64,000 nt of DNA, from the NCBI GenBank assembly GCA_031763025.1, contig JASSKH010000002.1:20216168-20280167 (forward strand), written 5' to 3'. A program made the translations under genes and the position numbers. The notes under the pieces were generated by a model. That model saw nothing but the letters and a program-made list of their open reading frames with translations, searched no databases and was not told the origin of the DNA. Origin of the DNA: Macrocystis pyrifera (taxonomy: Eukaryota > Sar > Phaeophyceae > Laminariales > Laminariaceae). Below are positions 1 through 11,414 of this stretch, in pieces. Position 1 is the stretch's first letter; every line of letters begins with the position of its first letter.

Positions 1-606
1 CTCATTTGTTTTGTTTCGAATAGCCGCATCTTCGACCACCTTTTTCATGGTCGTTTGGGATGAACTTTGTCATCACCCTCCGACCATCTTGTGGTCTGCA
101 CATGCGACTATTCAGGGTGGGCTAATGTGGTATGAGTAGAGCACTCATGGGCTATATAGATAATACGTTGCAGTCTTGTAGTCTCACGAATACGAGAATA
201 ATCCGGAGAATGGATTAACCCGGCGGATATTCCGTTAGTCGAGAGTAACGTTCTTTTAGGAATGTTCTCTAGGGCAGATAACCCGCTAGACGAGAGTAAT
301 GTTCCTTAACACAGATAGGACCACGAAGTGAGAAGTTCTTATATTAGCAGAAGAACGACCGGTAGCCATAGGAAAGTTCTGTAGGCGTACATCAGATAGG
401 AGGAATTTAGGTGAGCTTGTGGCGTGGGGTGGGACGAGTATATCTGGGCGTCGAGTCCCTCCCCCCTACCTCTCACTTCTCTACCAGAGCACCTCGTCAG
501 CTCTCGCCATCAATAAGATGTAAATCAGAAGAAGCGAAGCACTGCTCCCAGCTGCCAGAACCACCTGCGTCCCTTACCACTACCCTATAGCGGCCACCGC
601 TTCACA
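1..606 (+). mobile_element. LTR (3' portion) of an LTR retrotransposon, same family as 32044-32793
   Basis: This stretch aligns almost base for base with the reverse complement of 32044-32668. That copy is a 750-bp solo LTR bounded by TG...CA. Here the 5' end lies outside the window and the 3' end is the CA at 605-606, just after the shared GCGGCCACCGC. The following DNA (607 on) matches two other R2 copies across the junction, so this LTR sits inside an R2 copy. Whether it is a solo LTR or the 3' LTR of a longer element cannot be seen. No coding sequence is present. Confidence 0.8.
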
Positions 607-1115
607 CACGCGCACGAAACGAAATAAAATGACTTCAGATTATATACAAGCAACGCTTGACCCGTACCTGGTACGTTGTTGACACAGGAGTACACAGCAT
701 ACAAGAAGGCGCTTCTATTGACGAACGTAGTGTTTGTTCGAAAAACTAAGCTCTATCGGGACATTGTTTGCCAAAAAACAGTATACCTTGACATAAAATG
801 TCATATGACTTGGGTTTGGTGTGTCCTGATCACCTCGTTTGACTTTTAGAACCCTAAAATTGCAAAAATACAATGGTGTACCGTTTTTATTGGCATTTTT
901 GCAAGTGAAACGGACGGACATGGATGGTTTGCCAAAAAACGGTATACCTTGAGAGAAAAATGTCATCTAACTTGGGTTTGGTGTACCCCGACGGGTTGGT
1001 TTGAGTTTTTCATACCGTAGACTGGTAAAAAAGCGCTGGTGTGCGGATTTTTGTCATTTTGTCCGTTAGGACAGGAAATTAATTTTGCTTCTAGATTACC
1101 CTATAGGGTAAACCT
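607..1115 (+). repeat. R2 repeat, copy 1
   Basis: Matches 23870-24385 and 28180-28665. The core is a diverged tandem unit of about 155-160 bp, seen twice here (near 768 and 928). Each unit contains a block around CGGTATACCTTGACA followed by TTGGGTTTGGTGT and a run around TGGTGTACCGTTTTT. Reading frames are short and interrupted, so I see no gene. The LTR at 1-606 truncates its left side; the two other copies continue leftward into GC-rich sequence. Confidence 0.85.
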
Positions 1116-1320
1116 AGGGAATTTACGAATGTGATGTGGCTGGTTGGATGCATTTCGTTCCTATTGGCAATGGATCTGTGGATATGTCAAAACTGCAACT
1201 GCTGGTAGGCTTTTCATTGTGTGTTGGACGGAAGACTTCCAAATTTCAACTGTTGGTGGGCCGTTCGTTTTCTGTGCACGTCAGCAAAACGTCACAGCGC
1301 TGACGGTACAGCGGTAGAAT

Positions 1321-2060
1321 GCTGACAGCAGAAGCAGTGTGCCATGTGTGGAAGTTTTTGCATGCGAAATCAGAAGCTGATGCCCCTGATGTCGACTGCT
1401 CAGCAGCAGTGCCCGATTTGTGTAAGCTTCCATGCGAAACAAGAAGCTATTGCTGCTGTTAATGCTACAGCTTCTCGTTGCAGATGCTGCTGCTGTTGCT
1501 CTGCTGATGCTGCTGCTGCTGTGCCGTGTCTCAGCTGTTCCAAACATGTTTTTTTCGTGCAATTGCTCCTGCAACTACTTGCTGCCTATGCTGCTGTCGC
1601 TCGTTCTACTGTGTTGCTGCTGCTGCGCCGTCTCCTCCTCCTGCCGTGTTGCTTCTGCTGCGCTGTCTCTGCTGTTGCCGCTACAGCGCTGCACGCTGAA
1701 AAACAAAATGGCGCATGTCTTTTAGACTGCTGTAGTACACAATCTTCACTTACGTGTTGTCCATAGCAGCAGTATATTTGTATCTACTGCAGAAGTAGAC
1801 TGACATCAAGCAGCAGCAGTGTCCGACGTGGGGATGTTTGCATGCGAAATTATGAAGATCATGATGCTGCCGCTGCGCATACTGCTGGTGCTGTCTGATA
1901 TATATAGACTGCTGACAGCAGCAGCACAGCGCAGCAGATCCTGTCCGATGTGGGGAAGCCACGATGTCGCGCGTTCCCAAAGGTGACAATTTGACGCAGT
2001 TCCTGCATTCCGGTACATTTAAAGGTTGCTGCAGTACAGCGCAATTTGGACGTATGCGTA
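1321..2060 (+). repeat. CTG/CAG-rich degenerate array with repeated GCATGCGAAA units
   Basis: Imperfect (CTG)n tracts are interspersed with a recurring unit containing CAGCAGCAGTG, CCGA.GTG.GGAAG and GCATGCGAAA (near 1345, 1400, 1815 and 1925). Both strands and several frames stay open only because CTG/CAG triplets rarely create stops. The predicted peptides are Leu/Cys/Ala homopolymer-like and I do not call them genes. Similar triplet-rich DNA recurs at 4865-5330, 7738-8170, 12000-12600 and 42700-45400. Confidence 0.7.
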
Positions 2061-3470
2061 CGGTATTGATTCCTCGATGTATTATTTCGGAGTGATTATG
2101 AGTGATCAGTCGTGAATACCATCTACACATTGTCGGATGGCAAGCCTACTACTAAAAACCTTTCGTTTAGACGGATTGTAGACTGCTGATCATCACCCTT
2201 GCGTCACCGCATGCGCACGAAGGGGAACCTTGTACAAGGCATAGATTTATACCTAAAAAATGGCGTTGACACGTTGCCACACGGATGAACAGACACATAC
2301 ACAAAAACTGTTGAAATGTTGACACAGATTTACGTATTTACTGTCGTAGACCAAACAGACAACAACGGACATTGCACCGATGAAAAGTAAGAACGTACGT
2401 GTAATACGTGGAGACGAACCAATTGAGAGTTGATATATTGAGTATTTCACACTACTCGTAGCCCTTTCGGTAACCGGGTATAGCGACAAAAACAATGGAA
2501 CGTACCGTTCCATCACACCTACTGTGAGCGCGCAGCAAAACGAGTCTAAAAAAAATGAAAAAGTGTGTACTGAAAAAACTAGAAAAATACCGAAAAAAGC
2601 ACTGCAAAATATTTCAACAATTCAATTCAACGTCCGTCGAGCACAAGCACCAGTCGCAGTGGTTGAAAAGGGCGGTGGCGTAGGATTATACCCAAGCAGG
2701 CGAAAAGTTTAACGCCGCACTCAGTTTTGCTAGAGGGTCTGAAAATTGTTGTTAGGCGGACAAAAAAAAGCAACGATGACCAGTCGCAAACTGTTTTCCA
2801 ACATAAACCGGATCATCCGCCAGCTTATTGCGCAACTCATCAATTCCCCTTGCGTACGCAAGAAAGAACGAGGCATAAAACAGAAGGTGTTTGGAGAAAA
2901 TAAACTGAAATCATAGATAAAACGCTTGGCGGGGATAACCCCTCCCGCCGCCCACCATGTTTCACCTGCCGAGGCCTTTCCTTCACCCCTCAATTCTACG
3001 CCTTTGCTTCCTCCCCTATCTCGCCCGGGTTTGACAAAAATGTTAAAATTGTCCACTTTCGCGGCCATCGTATAGCGCGATTTGCCTGCTTGCTTCGAAA
3101 CTTTAAAAAAAATCCTACCGCTGCCATATACAGCGTGCCTGCGTATGTACGTAAACGCTAGTTACAAACTGCTTGAAAGATACACTATGCCAATCTGTTC
3201 GTAAATGTGACGACCGTCTGGCTATTGTTTTCAGCTATAGATCATTTACAGCGTTACGATTAGTTCCGCGGGTGAATTTTATACAGTGTCGGGTACGTAT
3301 ACGGAGTTGAACATAGACAGGGTCGATCGATTTTGCTTGAATGACACTCAACTTGAACTTACTATATTTGCGGTTAAAGCATGCCCCTGGGTAGTTTGAG
3401 TTCGAGCTAAGAGCGTGACAGTGGGATGGATTAAGTTTTTCTCCCGCCCGAGAACGCGATTCCAGCACTT
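2061..3470. other. No supported gene; unclassified DNA
   Basis: Short frames occur, for example a Lys-rich 62-residue frame at 2524-2712 (+, GTG start) and an interrupted Lys/Arg-rich frame around 2760-3060 (+). None has a recognisable domain, and I found no repeat partner inside the window. Confidence 0.5.
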
Positions 3471-3475
3471 ATATA

Positions 3476-3691
3476 ATGAAATGCTGTCGCGTCTGTGGGT
3501 TGCCTAAACGTGGTGGATTTAAGGCGCAACCCCTTCCCTTTTCTCGCAAGCAGTCGCACGGCGTTCACTTGTCCGAAAGTGCGTGCGCAACTCTGTCGCG
3601 AAATGAAAAATATGCCGATATTGCCATTACAACTCCTTGCCCATTCCCGATTGAACAACGTTTCAACAGCAGTACTGGTGCAATGCCTTAG
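3476..3691 (+). CDS. Small unrecognised ORF with one Cys-x2-Cys, tentative
   Basis: An ATG-initiated frame of 71 residues begins MKCCRVCGLPKRGG and ends in TAG. The N-terminal CRVC could be half of a zinc knuckle, but no second Cys/His pair follows at a usual spacing. Composition is balanced and not triplet-repeat-derived, which is why I list it. A 5' TATATA lies just upstream of the ATG. It could equally be one exon or chance. I do not recognise a family. Confidence 0.15.
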   Translation: MKCCRVCGLPKRGGFKAQPLPFSRKQSHGVHLSESACATLSRNEKYADIAITTPCPFPIEQRFNSSTGAMP

Positions 3692-3794
3692 ACAACACAA
3701 TACACGACGAAATAATTTTTTGCTTTGGTTGGCACAGAAATAATTATAAATAAATATGTCCTACTTGTATACGGCTGGGCAGCGCAATACCCAT

Positions 3795-4400
3795 ACACTG
3801 GTAACAACGAGTGCGCCATCATCACATCACAGCAGCAGTAGTATACATAACGTGTTCGGGTGGGTCACGTAGCTCACGAACCTGCTGCCCGAAGAGAGGA
3901 CGAACCAAGCCTGTGGAGCCCATTATCAGCAGCGAGAACCGGCCTTGAAAGGGAAGCCCGTCGCGTCCGCGCGCATGCGATGCGGATGCATGCCGATGCT
4001 GCTCGTTTTTTTTTTGCGTTGCGGACATGACGGTGACCAATTTTGCTAGAAATCCATTTTCGTATCCTTTGTCCGAAATGTAAGGACCGCTTTAATACTA
4101 TTATGAATATCATGATTGTCCTTACGACTGCGGGCAAAGAGCGATAGTGCGGTATCACAGCAGTAGATGCCACGTTCGGGTCGGCCACGTGGATCAACGC
4201 GTACAGGGCGTCCGAGAAGCTCGGAGCTGGACCGGGCCGCTTGGGTGTGCGTGGGCTCCAGACATCTAAGACGTGCGCACACACTATTTTAGTATTGGCC
4301 GGGTAAACACTTTTTTCGGGGCTAAGCCCCTCTAAAGGTATCATGTGTATGCTGAAAATCGCCATTGAAGACAACAAAGCAAGACACAGCCCATTCTTCT
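3795..4400. repeat. Diverged local duplication
   Basis: A block near 3815-3875 (ATCACAGCAGCAGTAG, then ACGTGTTCGGGTGGGTCACGT) is repeated, diverged, near 4150-4200 (ATCACAGCAGTAGATGCC, then CGTTCGGGTCGGCCACGT). A minus-strand frame at 3874-4377 (167 codons) spans both halves. Its Arg-rich composition and lack of any motif make it unconvincing as a gene. A short AAGGACCGCTT motif near 4082 also occurs near 17290. Confidence 0.45.
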
Positions 4401-4864
4401 AGTTGATAACTACTTTCTCGACGAGAATGAGCATTAGTTTTTTATCTTGAGAGATGTATTTCTCCAACAGAAAAAACTTACCCTGTAAAATTATTCAATA
4501 TAATACAGCTATAAGGATCAAGTGGGTGAATATCTAGGGTACAGTGGGGAAAAACCCACACATCGTGCGAGAGCAATGTAGACCACCGCAAAAAAAAGAC
4601 TTCGATATAGGCTTCAGTGCGCTGGTAAGGACGATCGAAGGTCCGTAGCGACAATAAATGCGCTTACTTTTTGGTGGGGGTGGGGCCTGTCTGTTGTGTG
4701 GAGACGTGGATACGTCCATTAGTTCGCATCCGAATTTATTTCTTCAAGTTCCAAGTATATTCGCGTTCGAGAAATATAATTTCATTCAATGTTATTATCA
4801 ATCAAAAGCACTCTGCCCGGCCAGCATGACCAACAATAGCAGTGTCTCCTGACATCTTCGGTGT
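4401..4864. other. No supported gene
   Basis: AT-rich in the first half, with a GGTGGGGGTGGGG stretch near 4670. I see no domain, tandem repeat or partner copy. Confidence 0.5.
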
Positions 4865-5335
4865 GTGACGGCACAAATTGATTTCTACTGCCGCTGCTCT
4901 GCTCTTCTTCTGCTTGCCACTAATAGAGATAGACTGCAGCAGAACAGCAGCAACAATGAAGCAAGTAGTGCGACGCTCGCAGCAGCGGAGAGGCCAGGAG
5001 TCAGCAAGTATGTCCCTACGAGCACCTGTCGCCGTTGCTGTTGCCATATTGACCCCAGGCACACTACTACTTGCTCGGCTTGCTGCAGTCTGCAGGCATT
5101 TTTTGCATATTTTTGTCTTCGCACCAAAGAAGTGGAAACGATCCCTCCCTCCCGTTTGAGCATGTACGTCGTTCGCACAATCATCGTACGAACCACTTAC
5201 TGGTCTTTACTCTACTGCTGCTGCCGTACACCACTCTCCTACCGAGAGCAATGGACTCTCCTACAGAGAGCAGTAGTAGCAGTGTGATTTTTACAGTCAA
5301 CCGAAAGGGTAGCAGTAAACGTCCCTGTTGTTGAG
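4865..5335. repeat. CTG/CAG-rich degenerate DNA
   Basis: Dense GCAGCAG/CTGCTG interruptions give overlapping open frames of 70-140 codons on both strands. These are explained by triplet composition rather than coding. Confidence 0.55.
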
Positions 5336-5559
5336 TGTAGTATTATCTTGCAATGCCGTCATATCATAACGTCATACGAGTACGTACATGATACACGTAC
5401 GCGAGGTGCAGTGAGAGGTTCGGCATCATTTAAAAATTTTAAAAGGCCTGAAAGACATGAGTAACATTATTCGCAGCTGTGTTGTACCGAAGGTGTCTAA
5501 TCCTGGTCACTGATATCAGAGTATCGTGTTTCGATGCTCACGTTCGGTCTCATTTGTTT

Positions 5560-6440
5560 TGTTTGCACAGTCAATTTCGATCTCTACACTGAAATCAAGT
5601 CAATATCGATCCACCACAAAAACCAAATCACTTCCAGCCCGCACACAAAACCCAAGTCAATTTCGACCACCCATACAAAAAAGAGGTGAATTCATCGCAC
5701 AAAAAGCCACCTCATTTCCGGCCGAACACAAAAATTACGTCAATTTCGACTACCTACACAAAAACCAAGACCTTTTCGATCCCCCCCACGAAAACGAAGT
5801 TATTTCGGCCCGCATACAAAAATCATGTCAATTCGACCACCCACACGAAATACAAGTCAATTTTGATCCCCCACACAAGGACCAAGTCAGTTTCGGCCCG
5901 CACAAAAAAAACAAGTCAACCACCCACACAAAAGCAGGTGACTCGATCCCTACACTAAAACCACGTCATTTCCGGCCGAACACAAAAATTAAGTCAATTT
6001 CGACTACCCGAACCAAAACCAAGTCCACTTCGACCCCTCGACAAAAAACAGGTGAATCGATCTACGCACTAAAACCACGTCAGTTCCCGCCAAACACAAA
6101 AATGGAGTCAAGTTTGACAATCCACACAAAAACCAAGTCCATTTCGATCCCCTGCACAAAAACCAAGTCATTTTCCGTCCGCGGACGAAAATCAAGTCAA
6201 TTTCAACCACCCACATAAAATTCAAGTCAATTTTGATCTTCAACACAATAACCAAGTCATTTGCGGCCCGCACACAAAAAATGAGGTCAACTTCGACCAC
6301 CCACACAAAAAGGAAGCCTGTCCATTCCAACACTAAGACCAAGAAAATTTAGATTCCACCCCAACAAATAATTCATTTTTCGGCCCTCAAACAAAACCGA
6401 GTCAATTTCGGTCCCCCACTCAATAATCAAGTAGATTTCA
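5560..6440 (+). repeat. About 35-bp degenerate minisatellite (CAAGTCAATTTCGACC type)
   Basis: Roughly 25 diverged units carry the pattern CACAAAAACCAAGTCAATTTCGAC (in pieces), alternating with GGCCCGCACACAAAA. The period drifts around 35 bp. A 230-codon plus-strand frame (5526-6218) runs through it, giving a Lys/Thr/Ser/Pro-rich peptide. Two further frames are also open for long stretches, as expected for an AC-rich repeat without stop triplets. A short inverted array of the same unit is at 18365-18515. Confidence 0.8.
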
Positions 6441-7180
6441 CAGGTAATATTGAGGGTTCCAGCCTCTCCCACGTGGCATCCTTTTTTATTTCGGCAAATA
6501 AATATTATCCGACTAACTGTGTGCCGTTTGTCACGCGTCTACGGTATGTGCCGTGTTTCACGCGTGTTGTGGGCAATGTGTCACGCGTGGAGTGTCCTCA
6601 GACCGTTTTTTTGGTCGGGAGTCATCGGTTCTTTGCGGGAGAGGCCTTGTCTATCTCGAGCGCCACAACGAAGACACACATACACACCGGCACTACATGA
6701 TAATACCGTTTGGCCTAATCAAAGCCATTAAAATGACTAAATCAGTACTGACGGTTCCACACTATTCCCAAGCATCTTTGGTCCAGAAAAATCCAGCTGT
6801 CGGTGCAGTTCTAGAAGCGTCCCCGGGTAAAAAGCAGGTATTTCATAATGCCGTGATGTGATATCATATGCTATGGGATATGCGTATGCTATGGGATACA
6901 CGTATTATACAACCAGGGGTATATCAACATGCTGTAAGGTTTTCATTTCGCCCTTGCGCCACTCCCCCAGGCACCTCCCGGAGGGGAACTTGTCCGCATG
7001 TTCAGCGGTAGTAGGAGAGCTAATGCAGTCACCATCACATCACATCTGCAACAAAAAAGCGAGTAAGTGTGATACACAGCAGGGCTCAACTACCTGGTTT
7101 CGGTAAAAATAAACATAAAGCCGACAGCTGTCGAAATTAGTATGATTTTTAGTCTATATACATACAAGGGGGGTTTCGCC
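6441..7180. other. Unclassified DNA with a fragment of the X-family end
   Basis: Between 6950 and 6995 there is CTTGCGCCACTCCCC, then CACCTCCCGGAGGGGAAC. This is the sequence found at the downstream end of all three X copies (33925-33970, 39193-39235, and inverted at 52258-52305). The rest (including a TTTCACGCGT motif repeated near 6560) has no recognised gene. Confidence 0.5.
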
Positions 7181-7182
7181 GT

Positions 7183-7200
7183 GGCGGGCTGACGCCCGCC
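7183..7200. repeat. GC hairpin, 7-bp perfect stem
   Basis: GGCGGGC - TGAC - GCCCGCC, a perfect 7-bp inverted repeat with a 4-base loop. It lies in otherwise unclassified DNA (7140-7735) and no T-run follows it. Confidence 0.6.
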
Positions 7201-7737
7201 GGCGACTCCGCGCATGCCCGTAATGGCTGAACGTGTACCAGTATCCAACTCGAGGTTGTTAGTGCGACAGTACTGCCAAGGGGTGCAATATAAGAAATAA
7301 CTTTGAGTGAAACGAAAGAAACGCTGGAAACACAGGAAAAACGACTAATGCCATCCGCCATTCGGCACAAAACAACACATAACTCGTTCGTACAGCAGCA
7401 AGCAGCACATTAAAAAAAAGTGTCACGTACGACACGCTCGGTGTCCGTACTGTATACTTCGTGTGCAGATAGCCACAAAAAAGTTAGTTGAGCAGCAGTC
7501 AATTGAGCTAATCGACAGTGCGAAGCGGCGACGATTACGTTGGTGTAGCAAACAGGTACGTATCGTACGAAATTACGCTGGTGCGAGACCTCCGCCGAGA
7601 CGCCAAACAAATGTCAACTACGAGACGGTACTCGTACAGCTTCCAAAGCAGATGGATCCGTCTCTCAACTTCAAGATGCGGAGACACATCCCCGATAGGG
7701 GGTGACTTGCATAATAACCATTCTCACAGGGGTTAGC

Positions 7738-8170
7738 AGCAAAAACATATCGCAGACATAGCAAGAGCAGCAGCAGAACAGCACAGTAGTAGCACGTGCA
7801 TAGCAGCAGCACCAGGGCAGCGGCAGAACAGCAACAGCAGCCGCCGCCGAAGTAGCACATCATGCACGCCCGAGGCTGCCCTTGGCGCATGAGTCCAGGA
7901 AGGGCAGCCCGTTGGCGCAAGAAGAGGAAAGGCATAATACTGTATCCCAGGCAGACCTACTCCGTGAGGAGGACTGCGTGAGCAACAGCAGCAACAGCAG
8001 AACAACACAGCAACTGCACGAACTAGCAGCAGCAGCAGCAGAAGCAGCAGAGCAGCGGCAGCAATAGCAGCAGTACAGCACATCACGCACGCCCGAGGCC
8101 GCTCTCGGCACAGCAGTCAAGGCAGGGAAGCACCGTGGGGCACGACGAGGAAAGGTAACGTGGTGTCTCC
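7738..8170. repeat. CAG-rich DNA with an internal duplicated block
   Basis: CAG-dominated tracts frame two diverged copies of a block reading CAC.CACGCCCGAGGC, then GTC.AGG.AGGG, then ACGA/AAGAGGAAAGG (near 7855-7935 and 8080-8155). Long minus-strand frames here are Leu/Cys/Ala-rich and I regard them as artefacts of the triplet DNA. Confidence 0.6.
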
Positions 8171-8955
8171 GATGGAGTTACTTTGTACTGGGTGAATCTC
8201 GTCTCTGCTAAAGTCAAGTTGTTGGGTTCGAGTCTCGCCGAGTGCGTACTCCATTCGTCTCTACAGCAGCGAAGAAAGGCGTAATCACACCCTCGGGGGC
8301 CAGCAACACGTTGCAGGGTGAGCGTAACGCGCACATAGATGCATACATGTACTCGTTCATAACTTCTTTTTTTCTTGGTAGTTACGTAAGAATACAAAAC
8401 TCCTCAACAACACAACCAAAACTCCACGATGCATGTGACAGTCTGCCAGTGCTGCGTGTCGTGTGTCAGTGTGTACAAAATTGTATTCGTAGCCACCGTT
8501 TGTACCTCCACCACCGTACCGCTCCTGCCGTGGCATAGGCTCATCCGATTCGGTCGACACCAACGACTCCGTCCTCTCTGCCTTACGGAGTCTGGTCGCC
8601 CGGCGTGCACAGCAGCCGAAGAGGCTCGCGACGCTCGTTTCGCGACCATATGCTATAGCCTACGAATCTCAACTGTTGTGTGCAAAACTCGTGCGCCAAC
8701 AGGTAAAACAGCCCAGATGGGATTTTCGACACTCGTTTTTGGAAAGCCCAACCCTCAACGCACAAGCAACGGCGGAGCATGACACCCGCCACCCCAGCCC
8801 ATATTCCCCACACTCTTGCCGCCATGAGCTGCCAAAAGCCGCGGAGGATGCGGCCTCTCCCGTTTCGGCCAAAGGAGAAGAGGTCCAATCTGGGTGCTGG
8901 CATCGAAAACAAAATATTTCAAGAGCGAACATAGATGTCGGTTGACGGCACATTC
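8171..8955. other. Unclassified DNA, one tentative plus-strand frame
   Basis: A plus-strand frame at 8676-8945 (TTG/GTG-started, no ATG) has balanced composition without repeats, but no family is recognised and the opposite strand is equally open. It may be exon-like or chance. Confidence 0.2.
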
Positions 8956-9020
8956 GCCCCTTGACGGGCAGCCGTCAAGTACATCCCCATGCTAAAAAAT
9001 CATGTATTTCAGAAGAAGGC

Positions 9021-9368
9021 TTGATGGGCCAAAGGTAGGCCTGATGGGGCAAAGGTAGGCCGTCAACCAAAATCTTTGGCCACGAGACTGTGGTAAGTCA
9101 AGTATGGCCCACTCAACTAGTCCAACTCACAGCTGACGTTTATATAAAAAAGTTTCTGTAAGAAACGAGCACAGCACATCCAGCCACAGCTGTCAAGGCC
9201 ATCCCAATGGTGACAACTACTGTATTATATTTTAAAAGAGGGTTTGACGGGCCAAACGTAGGCCTGACGGGGCAAAGGTAGGCCGTCAACCAAATTCTTC
9301 GGCCACGAGACTGTCACAAATCAAGTATCGACCATTCAACTGGTCCGACTCACAGCTGACGTACTCAC
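9021..9368 (+). repeat. Two-unit tandem repeat, period about 223 bp
   Basis: A block at 9021-9145 (TTGATGGGCC, AAAGGTAGGCCTGA, GGCCGTCAACCAAA, GGCCACGAGACTG, ACTCACAGCTGACGT) is repeated with about 90 percent identity at 9244-9366. A distant echo of the end, CAGTCGAACTTACAGCTAACGTA, occurs near 17545. Confidence 0.8.
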
Positions 9369-9584
9369 ACCCGGCCAGCCGGCAGCCAGGGCACGGCGCA
9401 AGCACGACCGAGGCCGCCCCCGACACAGTCGGGGTCGGGGATCACGATGAGGCAGCTTCGTCCCGTGATTAAACCTCATCTCGCGCTGGCACGAACAACG
9501 CAAACAATACATCTAATAAACGCTGGAGAGCGCTGAGAGCACAGGGCCAACAACATCGTACTTATATCTACAAGGGGGCTTCGT

Positions 9585-9770
9585 CGAGAGACCTCCAAAG
9601 GGCCTCCGACGAAGCTAAGGCCCGCAGGCAACGCTAAGGCCCGCGCTAAGGCCCGCGCTAAGGCCCGCAGGCAACCCAGAGTTAAGGGAGGCCTTCAAAG
9701 GGCCTCCGACGAAGCTAAGGCTTGCATGCAACGCTAAGGCCCGCAGGCACCCCACAGTTAACGGCTAAGG
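9585..9770 (+). repeat. GC-rich nested minisatellite (GCTAAGGCCCGC)
   Basis: GCTAAGGCCCGCAGGCAAC and shorter GCTAAGGCCCGC units occur about six times. The larger block GGCCTCCGACGAAGCTAAGG appears twice (near 9600 and 9703), giving a nested period of about 100 bp. Confidence 0.75.
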
Positions 9771-9888
9771 CACGTCAGTTCACAATGCCAAGGCCCCGTT
9801 GATGTAGACGCAACGATCTATGCTCGAAATAAGTCCAGTAAAAACAGGTTCTACTGTTGATCCCTGACGTGAAGCATCTTGTGAAGAA

Positions 9889-9915
9889 GGCCCGTCACAT
9901 CGAAAGTGACGGGCC
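9889..9915. repeat. Perfect 10-bp GC-rich hairpin
   Basis: GGCCCGTCAC, 7-base loop ATCGAAA, then GTGACGGGCC: a perfect 10-bp inverted repeat. It lies close to the GCTAAGGCCCGC array and no gene is adjacent. It could fold in RNA but has no terminator-like T-run. Confidence 0.75.
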
Positions 9916-10224
9916 GCCGACCAAGCCAATCCCCGCATGCAACGGGCAGCTAAGCTGCTGCAAACGGGAGTTTACGATGCCAAGGGTCCGTTTAGGATGA
10001 AATAATACGAACTGTTCGAAAAAGGTGTCCTCCTGTTTCAGATATTAATGACAAAAGACGCATTGGATGTTCCCGTAGGCAATGACAAAAGCACGAAACA
10101 AAAACGATTTCTTCCCTAAATTCTGCCGCACGCCACCCTCGGGTCATTCCAAAATCTCTGCCCCCCCCCAAAACACCAGTGTTTGTACCAAAGCGAGACT
10201 CGTACGATGCACGATCGGCAACTG

Positions 10225-10480
10225 AGAATCCTCGCCTGATACGAATGAAAAAAGCCAATGCCATGATAGATAATGCATAATATACCGTTCGTGACAAACG
10301 TATTATACTCTCTTGTCCCGTACAGCCCAGGCCAGATACGGGAGAATTTATCTACGCTATCCGAGAATCTATCTACGTCCCCCTGCGACGAATCGAAGAA
10401 AGCCAAAGCCAAGATGCAATATACCGTTCGAGGGAGGGTGTGCTATTTTCTCGTCCCATACAACCACGGCAGGTAAAACA
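10225..10480 (+). repeat. Two diverged tandem units, about 155 bp
   Basis: GAATGAAAAAAGCCAATGCC to TCTTGTCCCGTACAGCCCAGG (10244-10332) recurs as GAATCGAAGAAAGCCAAAGCC to CTCGTCCCATACAACCACGG (10390-10474). Both contain AATATACCGTTCG. Neither unit codes for anything I recognise. Confidence 0.7.
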
Positions 10481-11414
10481 GACTAATCTACGCTCTGCTG
10501 CACGGCAGGTAATGGAGAAAGCATCTACGCACTCAGGATGTAAAGCGAAAGGAAACAGAAAAACTATGATTTCCCATTGTCCCCTAAAACCCAACAAACA
10601 GCGCTCTTCAGCAACAACGCCAAAAAGAGAAAGCCTGGTTGAAAATACAGTAATTTCGTCGGACACACAACGAAAGCCCCAGAAAAAATAAGCGGGCGTA
10701 GGCGGGCAGGTTACAACAACAACGGTCGTGTCATCCAATCTGATGAGTATTTGAGCATCGAACCAAGCAACCCTCACCCGTTAAACGAATGTGACGAATT
10801 TGAGACAAAACGTAAAAAAATCAAAAGGGAAATACACAACAAAACACACAAAATACTAATAGTGCTTCTATTGTGCGTTTTTGGGGACAAACCACTCTAA
10901 TTTCATATGGTTTGTCCCCAAAATAGGAATTCATGTGGTTTGTCCGCAACACGGGACTGCAGTAGCACTAAAATAGTTAATCTCCCCCGAAAACATAACA
11001 TGCAGAGACACCAAAGGAATAACACACCAGCCAGTGTCTGCTGCTGTACTAGTAAGCAGTAATGCACACCAGGCAGTGTTCTTTTTTATACTTCACAACA
11101 GTGAGGAGGCGGGGGGAAAACCTGATCTGTGACCGACCCCGGATCAAGGTTATATACGACGCCTCCCAGAAGGGAGCAAAAAAATTAGGGCGAATGTAAA
11201 TAATAGGTTGTGCGAAAGATCGGGAAAAACAAATGTTAAGCTGAAGTGCAGAATGCAGGGAGGGGATACAAAAAAATAATCTCTCACTAAGGTTTAAACA
11301 AAAAGACTCTTGTTTTACCTTGTATTCTATCTGGTATATATAGTCTACTGCTTCTGTGAAAATATGTTTTATTACGGGGGTCCATAGTAAATAGGACCTA
11401 GGGCATATACACAA
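10481..11414. other. No supported gene; isolated P-family palindrome at 10866-10965
   Basis: At 10866-10965 a GGGGACAAACCACTCTAATT block is followed by its inverse around GGTTTGTCCCC and the CGGGACTGCAG end. This is the signature palindrome of the P arrays at 13.9-16.3 and 62.45-64 kb. A Lys/Ser-rich frame at 10440-10691 has no recognisable domain. From about 11040 to 11414 no structure was found. Confidence 0.5.

Noticed and set aside
1344-1766. Cys/Leu-rich 140-codon ORF
   Set aside because: It is a translation of degenerate CTG/TGC triplet DNA; overlapping frames are equally open.
7183-7200. Intrinsic transcription terminator
   Set aside because: GC hairpin without a T-run and no bacterial gene context.
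8225-8260. tRNA-like GGGTTCGAGTCTCGCC
   Set aside because: No matching 5' acceptor or A box at a usable distance.
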